Shown here: positions 24,258-31,901 of the stretch, one piece after another
Position numbering within the stretch: the stretch's first letter is position 1
Layout of the letters: every line of letters begins with the position of its first letter
Assembly: GCA_964498075.1 (NCBI GenBank)
Contig: CAZCGA010000057.1
Span: 1 to 36,245, forward strand
Direction of reading: 5' to 3'
Length of the DNA: 36,245 nucleotides
From: CAZCGA01 sp964498075
Lineage (GTDB): Bacteria; Desulfobacterota; Binatia; HRBIN30
Notes under the pieces: generated by a model
Told to the model about the DNA's origin: nothing
The model's input: the letters and a program-made list of their open reading frames with translations, nothing else
The model's database searches: none
Translations under genes and position numbers: made by a program

Positions 24258-25385
24258 TCACACGACGCGGCCCGATCGCAGTTCTTGGATCGCCGCCGCG
24301 GAGTATCCGAGCCCCCGCAATACCTCATCGGTGTGCTGCCCGAACTCGGGCGGGGCGGTGGGCTCGGCGGGCGGCGTATCGGAGAGCTTCAGCGGCGAGG
24401 CGATGAGCTTCAAGCCGTTGGCCTCACGGATCATGCCGCGCGCTTGCACTTGCGGGTCGGCGAACGCTTCGGCGATGTCGTTCGCCGGGCCGAAGCAGAT
24501 GTCGACCGCGTCGAGCTGGCGCAGCCATTCGGCTTGCGTCTTCTGCTTGAACTTCTCGCGGATGACGCGGAACATCTCTTCGCGCCGCGAACCTTCGGCG
24601 AACTGGTCGGCAATAAACTCCTCGACGCCGAGCTGCACGCAGAGGTTGCGCCAGAAATGCTCTTCGAGCGCCCCGACGGTCACGTACTTTCCGTCCTTGG
24701 TTTCGTAGACGGCGTAGCACGGATGATGGCCCGTCAGCCGCGTCTGGCCGCGCTGCGGCTGCTGGCCGGTGACCAGGAACATCAAGGCGTGGAAGACGTT
24801 CCAGGCGACGCTGCCGTCCATCATGGAGATGTCGACGAACTGCCCGCGCCCGGTGTGTGCGCGCGCCATCAGCGCCGCGAGAATGCCGACCGTGGCCATG
24901 AGCGCTCCGCCGCCGATGTCCGCCACCTGCACCGGCATGATCGTCGGCGGCTGGCCTGCCCCGCCCGAGACGCCGAGGACACCCGCGTAGCCGAGGTAAT
25001 TGATGTCGTGTCCCACCTTGTCGCGATACGGACCGTCCTGGCCGTAGCCGGAGATCGAGCAGTAGACGGGCCGCGGGTTGAGCTGGCTCATGCTGGCGTA
25101 GTCGATGCCCAGCCGTTCGGTGACGCCGGGCCGGAAGCCTTCGAGGATGACGTCCGCGTCCGTAGCGAGCTGGTTGAAGATTTTCTTGCCGTCGGCGCTC
25201 TTCAGGTTCAGGGTCATGCTGCGCTTGTTGCGCTGGATGAGCGGAATGCCCAGGCCCATGACGTCGGTCGGCGAGGCGACCACGAGGACATCGACACCGA
25301 GGTCGGCGAGCATCATCGAACAGAACGGTCCCGGCAACTGCCGGGACAAGTCGAGCAGCTTCACATTGCGCAGCGGTGGTGCCAT
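24258..25385 (-). CDS. Alpha-methylacyl-CoA racemase-like CaiB/BaiF family protein
   Basis: 375 aa from the ATG at 25385 (MAPPLRNVKLLDLSRQLPGP), chosen because AGGAGGAACC abuts it; the upstream in-frame ATG would overlap the divergent queG gene. CaiB/BaiF (class III CoA-transferase) fold, an interlocked dimer in the family. The racemase residues known from Mycobacterium tuberculosis MCR are all present at identical numbering: H126 (GHDINYL), D156 (VADIGGG) and E241 (LEEHFW). MCR/AMACR interconverts 2R- and 2S-methylacyl-CoA, which lets branched-chain and steroid side chains enter beta-oxidation. A CoA-transferase remains possible, because the family mixes both activities. It fits the dehydrogenase/hydratase/thiolase genes found 5-11 kb away. 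Confidence 0.85.
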   Translation of the reverse strand: MAPPLRNVKLLDLSRQLPGPFCSMMLADLGVDVLVVASPTDVMGLGIPLIQRNKRSMTLNLKSADGKKIFNQLATDADVILEGFRPGVTERLGIDYASMSQLNPRPVYCSISGYGQDGPYRDKVGHDINYLGYAGVLGVSGGAGQPPTIMPVQVADIGGGALMATVGILAALMARAHTGRGQFVDISMMDGSVAWNVFHALMFLVTGQQPQRGQTRLTGHHPCYAVYETKDGKYVTVGALEEHFWRNLCVQLGVEEFIADQFAEGSRREEMFRVIREKFKQKTQAEWLRQLDAVDICFGPANDIAEAFADPQVQARGMIREANGLKLIASPLKLSDTPPAEPTAPPEFGQHTDEVLRGLGYSAAAIQELRSGRVV

Positions 25386-25469
25386 GGTTCCTCCTGGGAG
25401 CAATCTGGGCCTGGCGGAAACTAGTCGACCGCGGCGTGTGCCGCAAGCAGCCAAACAGGGCAACTGCCG
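25386..25469. promoter_or_regulatory. Divergent intergenic region between racemase-like gene and queG
   Basis: These 84 bp must carry both promoters, or at least the leaders. It contains the AGGAGG ribosome-binding site of the minus-strand gene. No operator-like palindrome or clear -10/-35 was found. Confidence 0.4.
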
Positions 25470-26612
25470 ATGAATGCCGACGGACGCCAACTCCAGCAAC
25501 GCATCCGCGCCGAAGCGTGCCGGATCGGCTTCTCACGCTGTGGCTTCGCGCCCATGCGCGCCCTGCCGCATGCGGACTTCGTGCGGCGGTGGCTCGACGA
25601 CGGCAACGCCGCCGGCATGGCCTATATCGAGCGTGGTCTGGCGAAGCGCCTCGATCCGTGGCGTATCCTGGCGGACGTGCGCAGTGTGATCACCGTCGGC
25701 TGGCGCTACCTGCCCCCACCAGTGCCGCCGATCGATTGGCGGCAGCAGCTGCGCGGCCGCATCGCCGCCTACGCGCTCGGCACCGACTACCACCAGGCCG
25801 TCGAGCCCAAGCTGCGGGAGTTGGCCGCTTACGTGACCGGCCTGCGCAGCGGCGTGGCCGCGCTGTCGTACGCCGACACCGGCCCCATCCTGGAGCGCGA
25901 GTGGGCCGCGGCCGGCGGCGTCGGCTGGTTCGGCAAGAACACCAACATCCTGCACACCGAAGACGGATCGTACTTCTTCCTCGGCGAGCTGCTGACGAAC
26001 CTGGAGCTGGACGCGGACGCGCCGGTCCCCGACCACTGCGGCACCTGCACGCGCTGCCTCGACCTGTGTCCGACGCAAGCGCTGCAGCCCGGTTACGTGC
26101 TGGATGCGCGGCGCTGCATCTCGTACTGGACCATCGAGCACCGCGGCAGCATCCCTGTCGACATGCGCTCCCGGCTGGGCAACTGGGTCTTCGGTTGCGA
26201 CGTATGCCAGGAGGTCTGCCCGTGGAATGAAAAACTCGTCCGTCTCCACGGAACGCTTGATGCGGACCAGTTGCTGCCCTACCTGCCCGACCTGCTGCGT
26301 CTCGACGAAGAGCAGTTCCAACGGCGCTTTCGGCACACCGCGATGCGCCGCGCCAAGCGCGACGGGCTCGTCCGCAACGTTGCCGTCGTTCTCGGCAATA
26401 CCCGGAACCCTGCCGCCGTCGGATCGTTGGCCCAAGCGTTGCGCGAGGATCGTTCCGCGTTGGTGCGCGCGCACGCGGCGTGGGCGCTAGGTGCCATCGG
26501 CGATCGCCGCGGACGATCGGCGCTGGGTCTGGCGCGCCGCGGCGAGTCAGACGAAGACGTTCGCGCGGAGATCGGTGCGGCCCTGGAGCAGGCTGAATCG
26601 CCGAGTCAGTGA
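25470..26612 (+). CDS. queG: Epoxyqueuosine reductase
   Basis: 380 aa. Cytosolic cobalamin- and iron-sulphur-dependent enzyme performing the last step of queuosine synthesis on tRNA (epoxyqueuosine to queuosine at wobble position 34). The catalytic Asp is D136 in YADTGPILEREWA. Two [4Fe-4S] clusters are bound by C190/C193/C196/C200 (CGTCTRCLDLCP) with C243/C246/C250 (CDVCQEVCPWN), and C216 completes the usual set. The C-terminus (NVAVVLGNTRNPAAV, RAHAAWALGAIGD) forms HEAT-like repeats that grip the tRNA in the family. No other queuosine gene is in the window. The stop overlaps or directly precedes the SirB1-like gene on the same strand. Confidence 0.95.
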   Translation: MNADGRQLQQRIRAEACRIGFSRCGFAPMRALPHADFVRRWLDDGNAAGMAYIERGLAKRLDPWRILADVRSVITVGWRYLPPPVPPIDWRQQLRGRIAAYALGTDYHQAVEPKLRELAAYVTGLRSGVAALSYADTGPILEREWAAAGGVGWFGKNTNILHTEDGSYFFLGELLTNLELDADAPVPDHCGTCTRCLDLCPTQALQPGYVLDARRCISYWTIEHRGSIPVDMRSRLGNWVFGCDVCQEVCPWNEKLVRLHGTLDADQLLPYLPDLLRLDEEQFQRRFRHTAMRRAKRDGLVRNVAVVLGNTRNPAAVGSLAQALREDRSALVRAHAAWALGAIGDRRGRSALGLARRGESDEDVRAEIGAALEQAESPSQ

Positions 26613-26695
26613 ATCAAGAATTCAGTTCCTCACCCCCCCTTGCAATGTCCTGGGGCTCCGCGTTATGCGGGGCAACGAGATGCAGGGTGGAGTGC

Positions 26696-27520
26696 ATGCG
26701 CGCGGCACGTGAACGACTCACAGCCTTGGCGATCGGTCCGGAAGATCGGATCGACGTCGCCGAGGCCGCGTTGCTGATCGCGCAAGAGGAGTACCCCCAC
26801 CTCGATGTCGGCGCCTATTTGCAGCGGCTCGACCAGTTGGCCGCGGCGGCGCGCGCCGAGACGCCACGCGCTGCGCAGCCGGCCGAGCAGATTGCCCGGC
26901 TCAACCACTTCCTGTTCGTCGAGCGCGGCTTCGCCGGCAACAGCGACCACTACTACGACCCGCGCAACAGCTTCTTGAACGATGTGCTGGATCGGCGGAC
27001 GGGGATTCCGATCACTCTCGGCTTGGTGTACAGCGAGGTTGCGCAGCGCCTGGGGTTGCCGGTGCATGGGGTGAGCTTTCCAGGTCACTTCCTGGCCCGC
27101 TACAGGGGCGATCCGGACATCATCATCGACCCGTTCTTTGGCACGGTGATCACGGCTGCGGAATGCGCCCGCCGACTGCAGGGCATCTACGGCGACCAGG
27201 CGCAGTTCGATCGCCGCTTGCTGCGCCCGGCGACGCCGCGGGAAATCCTGGTGCGTCTGCTGAGTAACCTGAAGCAGGTCTACGTCGACACCAGTGAGTT
27301 CGAGCGCGCCCTGGCCTGTGTCGACCGCATCCTGCTGCTGGCTCCCGACGCGCCGCGCGAGCTGCGCGACCGCGGCATCATCTACCAACGTCTCGAATGT
27401 TTCGCGGCGGCGCTGCGCGACTTCGAGCGCTATCTGCAGCTGGCGCCCGAAGACGAAGCCGCGCCGCTGATCCGCGAGACGCTGCCCGATCTGCAACGCA
27501 AAGCCGCATCGCTGCAATGA
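26696..27520 (+). CDS. SirB1-like transglutaminase-fold/TPR protein
   Basis: 274 aa from the ATG at 26696, with GGAG seven bases upstream. A GTG at 26609 overlapping the queG stop is an alternative start, but the added residues look unstructured. The central part (NHFLFVERGFAGNSDHYYDP, NSFLNDVLDRRTGIPITLGL, VYSEVAQRLGLPVHGVSFPG, HFLARY) is the SirB1/transglutaminase-core-2 domain. The C-terminal third (LLSNLKQVYVDTSEFERALA, then YLQLAPEDEAA) is a TPR-like helical repeat. The biochemical function of SirB1 proteins is not settled; most are cytosolic and probably non-enzymatic. It is close behind queG and probably co-transcribed. Confidence 0.9.
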   Translation: MRAARERLTALAIGPEDRIDVAEAALLIAQEEYPHLDVGAYLQRLDQLAAAARAETPRAAQPAEQIARLNHFLFVERGFAGNSDHYYDPRNSFLNDVLDRRTGIPITLGLVYSEVAQRLGLPVHGVSFPGHFLARYRGDPDIIIDPFFGTVITAAECARRLQGIYGDQAQFDRRLLRPATPREILVRLLSNLKQVYVDTSEFERALACVDRILLLAPDAPRELRDRGIIYQRLECFAAALRDFERYLQLAPEDEAAPLIRETLPDLQRKAASLQ

Positions 27521-27539
27521 GGAACAGCTGTCAGCGGTC

Positions 27540-27613
27540 AGCTGTCAGCGCTCAGCCAGAAGTGATGCGCTCTGCCGTCCCTTCCTTGACCTGATAGCTG
27601 AGCGCTGATGGCT
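27540..27613. repeat. Small inverted repeat whose right arm contains the mutT-like start codon
   Basis: The left arm AGCTGTCAGCGCTCAGCC (27540-27557) pairs with GCTGAGCGCTGATGGCT (27597-27613). It belongs to the 'agctgtcagcggtcagc' class of simple dispersed repeats. The ATG of the Nudix gene (27608) lies within the right arm, so its first codons come from repeat sequence. Confidence 0.6.
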
Positions 27614-28033
27614 GAGTGCTTCATCGACGTCACCGCGGGCGTCATCGCTCGCGACAACTCCGTCCTCGTCGGCCAGCGCCCTGCTGCCGGCCACCATCCC
27701 GGCAAGTGGGAGTTCCCCGGCGGTAAGGTCGAACCCGGCGAGAGCCTCGAAGACTGCCTGCGACGCGAGCTGCGCGAAGAGCTGGGCATCGAAGCGGCGG
27801 TGGGCGAGCGGTTGTGGCAGACGCAGCATCAATACCCCGGTCGCGAGCCCTTCGTGCTGACGTTCCTGGCCGTGCCGTCATACCATGGCGCGGTGACCAA
27901 CCGGGTGTTTGCCGCTCTGACCTGGGCGCCCATCGGCACGCTGGGCGCGATCGACTTCCTTGAAGGGGACCGCGAGTTCGTCGCTCAGCTCGATGCTGGG
28001 CGCGTGCGTGTGGCGTCCACTGCGCAGGTGTGA
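27608..28033 (+). CDS. MutT-like Nudix hydrolase
   Basis: 141 aa. A perfect Nudix box GX5EX7REUXEEXGU spans residues 39-61, with G39, E45, R53, E54, E57, E58 and G60, giving the Mg-binding helix. The preceding VLVGQRPAAGHHPGKWEFPG is typical of MutT/8-oxo-dGTP diphosphatases, which remove oxidised guanine nucleotides from the dNTP pool. RLWQTQHQYPGREPFVLTFL, following the box, also fits. Other Nudix substrates (CTP pyrophosphohydrolase-type) cannot be excluded. The ATG has no good ribosome-binding site and sits in a small inverted repeat; no other in-frame ATG precedes the conserved region. It converges on the hydrolase gene at 28057 with 23 bp between the stops. Confidence 0.92.
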   Translation: MAECFIDVTAGVIARDNSVLVGQRPAAGHHPGKWEFPGGKVEPGESLEDCLRRELREELGIEAAVGERLWQTQHQYPGREPFVLTFLAVPSYHGAVTNRVFAALTWAPIGTLGAIDFLEGDREFVAQLDAGRVRVASTAQV

Positions 28034-28056
28034 GCGGCCGTTTGATGGCCGTGGGG

Positions 28057-29262
28057 TCACTGACGGCGGGGCGGCAGCGTTTCGAACCAACGCAGGATGC
28101 GCACGTTCTCGGAGCGCGGATAGGTGTGCGACAGCTCCGCCAGCTCGCGATACTCCACCACAGCGCCGGCGTTCACCAACGTGTCGCGCGCCATCTGCGC
28201 CAGCGTCACCGGAAAGAGGAAGTCCAGCGCGCCGTGCACCAGGTAGATCGGCATCCCCGGCGCACGCCCGAGGTTGCCGAGCGCCTGGTTGGCCGGATGC
28301 AGGACGCCGCAAAGCGGTGCGATGGCGCGGTAGGTGTCCGGATGCGCCAGGCCGTAGAGCAGGGCGAAGGTGGCGCCGTCGGAGAGCCCGGTGAGCAGAA
28401 CGCGATCGTTCGCCACGCGGTAGCGCCGGTTCAACCACGAGATGATCTCCAGCAAACCGACGTCCTCGACATCGCTCCAGGTGTTACCGACAGCGGTGGG
28501 CGCGACCAGCAGGTATCCGAGGCTCTTCGCCTCACGCACCCACGTCCACAAGAAGTCGCGGCCGTTGCCCGAGCCGCCGTGCAAGGCGATGATCAACGGC
28601 CAGGTACGCTCCGATGTGTAGGTCTCGGGCACGTAGATCGAGAAGCCACCGTGGTGACCTCCGGACGAGACGTGCATGACGCCGGTCGCCGGCGAGCGCT
28701 CATCGCCACGTTGCTCCGCTGCGTCCTCGACGGCGACATCGGGCAACTCCCAGTAGTCGGCGAACGGCGAGAGCGCCTGGCGCAACGGGTAGAGGGTTTC
28801 CTGCGCCTGCGCGACGTGATGCAAAGCGCTCAGGACCTGGCCGATGCGCTGCATCATCGGTGCGTCCGTGAACGACGAGAAGAGCGCGAAGGCCTGCTCG
28901 ACGTGGTCGAACCCCGCACGCAGCCGCACGGCAAACGGTTCCAACTCGGGCGGCGGCGGGCTGGCGTCTAGGGCAACGCGCGCCGCATGCAAACGCTCAC
29001 CGTGCGTCTGCCGTGCTTCGGCGGCCAGGTCGGCGGAGCGTTCCGGAGCCAGGCGCTCGCTCGCCTTCTCCATCCATTGGAGGAACTGCCGCGACGCCTG
29101 CGCGGCTTGCAGCGCTGCGCTCAGGTACCGTCTTTCAGTTTCGGGGATCTCGCTCACGTCTAGCGTCCGCCTCGATTGCGTTGCGACGACTGCCGCGATG
29201 CCCGCCACGGCGATTCCGCCGGCGAGCAGCCACGGCACGATGCGGCGACTACTGCGTATCAA
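28057..29262 (-). CDS. Membrane-anchored alpha/beta hydrolase (dienelactone-hydrolase/PHB-depolymerase-like)
   Basis: About 401 aa from a TTG at 29262, which overlaps the pyrF end by 14 bp; GTG at 29238 is an alternative. The frame is open further upstream, but that part lies inside pyrF. The N-terminus (LIRSSRRIVPWLLAGGIAVA, then GIAAVVA) is a positively charged membrane anchor. A helical region of about 150 residues with no known family follows (ASRQFLQWMEKASERLAPE). The hydrolase domain begins near GGHHGGFSIYVPETY and has the oxyanion region ALHGGSGNGRDFLW, nucleophile Ser in GLSDGATFAL, Asp in HGALDFLFP and His in LSHTYPRSE. An esterase acting at the outer face of the membrane is likely; the substrate is unknown. 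Confidence 0.8.
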   Translation of the reverse strand: MIRSSRRIVPWLLAGGIAVAGIAAVVATQSRRTLDVSEIPETERRYLSAALQAAQASRQFLQWMEKASERLAPERSADLAAEARQTHGERLHAARVALDASPPPPELEPFAVRLRAGFDHVEQAFALFSSFTDAPMMQRIGQVLSALHHVAQAQETLYPLRQALSPFADYWELPDVAVEDAAEQRGDERSPATGVMHVSSGGHHGGFSIYVPETYTSERTWPLIIALHGGSGNGRDFLWTWVREAKSLGYLLVAPTAVGNTWSDVEDVGLLEIISWLNRRYRVANDRVLLTGLSDGATFALLYGLAHPDTYRAIAPLCGVLHPANQALGNLGRAPGMPIYLVHGALDFLFPVTLAQMARDTLVNAGAVVEYRELAELSHTYPRSENVRILRWFETLPPRRQ

Positions 29263-30043
29263 GCGGGAGCCGGCTGCGCCGGTCGGACGAGCTGAGGCCG
29301 CGTTCCATCGCCGCCACGATTTCGCGCGCCGCGGCGACGGGATCGGCGGCCTCACGAATCGGTTGCCCGATCACCAGGTAGTCCGCGCCGGCACGCATCG
29401 CCGCCTCCGGCGTGGTGACGCGCTTCTGATCCTCCCACGTCCCGCCGCGCATGCGGATGCCGGGCGTGACGATCAGGAAGCCGCGACCACACTCCTTCCG
29501 AATCGGCGCGATCTCCTGCGGCGACGCCACCACACCGTCCATCTTCGCCTCTTGCGCCAGCCGCGCCAGGCGCACGACTTGGTTCGCCACACCGCTCACC
29601 ACGCCGACGCGCTTGAGGTCGTCGCGGTTCAAGCTGGTCAGCACCGTCACCGCCAGCACCTTGGGCCGGCGCAGGCCTTCGCTGCGACACGCCTTGCTCA
29701 CCTCGGCGACAGTGCGTTGCATCATCTCGAGGCTGCCGGAAGCGTGCACGTCGAACATGCGCACGCCCATGCGCGTGGCTTCCACGGCCGCTTTGGCGAC
29801 GGTGCGCGGAATGTCGTGGAACTTGAGGTCGAGAAACACCTCGCCGCCGCGATCACGGATCATGTGTACGATCTGCGGCCCGGCGTGCAGGAAGAGCTGC
29901 TTGCCCACCTTGAACATGCCGACCTCCGCCGTCAGCCGGTCGACGAACTCGGTGGCCTCCTCCACCGAGCTGAGGTCGAGGGCGAAGATCAGGCGGCTGC
30001 GCATGCCTCCCTGCCGCAGCCCGAAGGGCCAGCGCAAGCTCAT
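29249..30043 (-). CDS. pyrF: Orotidine-5'-phosphate decarboxylase
   Basis: 264 aa. Decarboxylates OMP to UMP, the last step of pyrimidine synthesis; cytosolic TIM-barrel dimer. The catalytic DxKxxD tetrad lies in FLDLKFHDIPRTV (D72, K74, D77), with D23 in FALDLSS and the phosphate-binding VTPGIRMRGG and DYLVIGQPI. The start ATG at 30043 overlaps the proS stop in an ATGA arrangement, which supports this start and implies translational coupling; an internal ATG at residue 14 is less likely. Linkage to prolyl-tRNA synthetase has no obvious biochemical reason. The 3' end overlaps the hydrolase gene. Confidence 0.95.
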   Translation of the reverse strand: MSLRWPFGLRQGGMRSRLIFALDLSSVEEATEFVDRLTAEVGMFKVGKQLFLHAGPQIVHMIRDRGGEVFLDLKFHDIPRTVAKAAVEATRMGVRMFDVHASGSLEMMQRTVAEVSKACRSEGLRRPKVLAVTVLTSLNRDDLKRVGVVSGVANQVVRLARLAQEAKMDGVVASPQEIAPIRKECGRGFLIVTPGIRMRGGTWEDQKRVTTPEAAMRAGADYLVIGQPIREAADPVAAAREIVAAMERGLSSSDRRSRLPLDTQ

Positions 30044-31758
30044 GCCGACAACCCGCTGCGGACGAGGCCGGCGATGCGCTCCACCGCGTCGCCGAGTGGC
30101 AGCTCCTCGATCGTCTTCTCGCCGCGCTTCTTGAGCTCGACGCAGTTGCGCTCCAGGCTCTTGGCGCCCACGGTCAGGCGGAGCGGGATGCCGATCAGGT
30201 CCGCATCCTTGAACTTGATGCCCGGCCGTTCCTCGCGATCGTCGAGCAGCACTTCGACGCCGGCGGTCTGCAGATCGGTGTACAGGCGCTCGGCAGTCTC
30301 GCGCATGCGTTGGTCGGCGACGTTGACCGGTACGACGTGCGCTTGGAAGGGGGCGAGCGGCAACGGCCAGATGATGCCCTGCTCGTCGTGATACTGCTCG
30401 ACGGCCGCGGCGGCGGTGCGGGTGATGCCGATGCCGTAACAGCCCATCTCGATCGGCCGCTCCTGCCCGGCGGCATCGAGGAACGTGGCCTTCATCGGCA
30501 CGCTGTACTTCGTCCCGAGGTGGAAGATGTTGCCCACTTCGATGCCGCGATGCCCGTCGAACACGCCGCCGTCGCAGCGCGGGCAGCGGTCGCCGGCGCG
30601 GGCGAGGCGCAGGTCGGCGAGCTCGACGTCGGCAAAGTCGCGCGCCTGGCTGACGTCGGCGTAGTGATGATCCGTCTCGTTCGCACCAGTCACGCCGCCG
30701 GTGAGCCCGCGCAGGGCTTCGTCCGCCAGCCGGCGGACGTTCAAGCCGATCGGCCCGGCATACCCGACCTCAGCGCCGGTGATGCGCCGCACCGTGTCGG
30801 CGTCGGCCATCGCCACCCACGGAACGCCGAGGACGTTGCGCAGCTTGATCTCGCTCAGCTCGTGATCACCGCGGACCAGCGCGGCCACCGTCTCGCCGGC
30901 GCTGGTGACGTAGAGCAGCGTCTTGACGAAGCGCTCCGGCGGCTCGGCGAGAAAGGCGGCCACCTCTTCGACCGTGCGCTTCTCCGGCGTGCGCACCTTC
31001 TTCAACGGGTTCGCGGCGGTGCTGCCGCCGCCGGGCTGGCGGCCGATCTCGGCCTTGTCGACGTTTGCCGCATATGCGCAGCGGTTGCAGCTGACGAGGG
31101 CGTCTTCGCCGGCGTCGGCGAGCACTTGGAACTCGTGGGCGAGGCGGCCGCCGATCGCTCCGGTGTCGGCCTCGACTTGCCGCGTGTTCAGGCCACAGCG
31201 CTCAAAGATGCGGCGGTAGGTGTCGGCCATGTGCTGATACTCACGCTGCAGGTCGTCGGCGTCGGTGTGGAAGGAGTAGGCGTCCTTCATGATGAACTCG
31301 CGGCCACGCATCAACCCGAAGCGCGGGCGCACCTCGTCGCGGAACTTCACCTGGATCTGGTAGAGGTTGAACGGCAGCTCGCGGTACGAGCGGATCTCGC
31401 GGCGCACGATGTCGGTGACCATCTCCTCGTGCGTCGGGCCGAAGCAGAAGTCGCGGTCGTAGCGGTCCTTCATGCGCAGCAGCTCTTTGCCGTACTGCTC
31501 CCAGCGGCCGCTCTCTTGCCACAACTCGGCCGGGCAGATGGTGGGCATGAGGATCTCCTGCGCCCCGGCGCGATCCATCTCCTCGCGCACGATGCGTTCG
31601 ACCTTGCGCACGACGCGCAAGCCGAGCGGCAGGAAGTCGTAGATGCCGCGCGCGATCTGCCGGATCATGCCGGCGCGCACCATGAGCTTGTGGCTCACGA
31701 CCTCGGCATCCGCAGGGTCCTGCTTGAGCGTCGGGATCAGCGATTGGCGATAGCGCAC
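30040..31758 (-). CDS. proS: Prolyl-tRNA synthetase, bacterial type with editing domain
   Basis: 572 aa, class II synthetase charging tRNA-Pro. Start is GTG (MRYRQSLIPTLKQDPADAEV). Motif 2 is at 138-162 (FRDEVRPRFGLMRGREFIMK), and motif 3 at 438-447 (MGCYGIGITR). Between them (about 225-405) is the INS editing domain of bacterial ProRS, which hydrolyses mischarged Ala-tRNA-Pro, with KTLLYVTSAGETVAALVRGD. CNRC (224-227) and CPRC (392-395) flank the insert. The C-terminal anticodon-binding domain (470-565) includes DDREERPGIKFKDADLIGIP. It heads a minus-strand unit with pyrF. Confidence 0.97.
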   Translation of the reverse strand: MRYRQSLIPTLKQDPADAEVVSHKLMVRAGMIRQIARGIYDFLPLGLRVVRKVERIVREEMDRAGAQEILMPTICPAELWQESGRWEQYGKELLRMKDRYDRDFCFGPTHEEMVTDIVRREIRSYRELPFNLYQIQVKFRDEVRPRFGLMRGREFIMKDAYSFHTDADDLQREYQHMADTYRRIFERCGLNTRQVEADTGAIGGRLAHEFQVLADAGEDALVSCNRCAYAANVDKAEIGRQPGGGSTAANPLKKVRTPEKRTVEEVAAFLAEPPERFVKTLLYVTSAGETVAALVRGDHELSEIKLRNVLGVPWVAMADADTVRRITGAEVGYAGPIGLNVRRLADEALRGLTGGVTGANETDHHYADVSQARDFADVELADLRLARAGDRCPRCDGGVFDGHRGIEVGNIFHLGTKYSVPMKATFLDAAGQERPIEMGCYGIGITRTAAAAVEQYHDEQGIIWPLPLAPFQAHVVPVNVADQRMRETAERLYTDLQTAGVEVLLDDREERPGIKFKDADLIGIPLRLTVGAKSLERNCVELKKRGEKTIEELPLGDAVERIAGLVRSGLSA

Positions 31759-31901
31759 GGTGGCCGGACCTTATTTCCCCGGCCGCGGCAGGTCAAGGGT
31801 TGGACGGCGCTTGATGAGGCAAGTTCAGAATCCCTCCGCTTTCGTCCGCTCAGCAGCCTTCCTTGCCGCGCAGGCCGCGGAAGGAGTAGACAGCTGAGGC
31901 C
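31759..31901. promoter_or_regulatory. Divergent intergenic region between proS and the cyclase-ATPase gene
   Basis: 143 bp serve two divergent genes. GAGG lies just before the plus-strand ATG at 31902, and AAGG precedes the minus-strand GTG. No convincing operator, T-box or other leader structure could be recognised. Confidence 0.4.
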
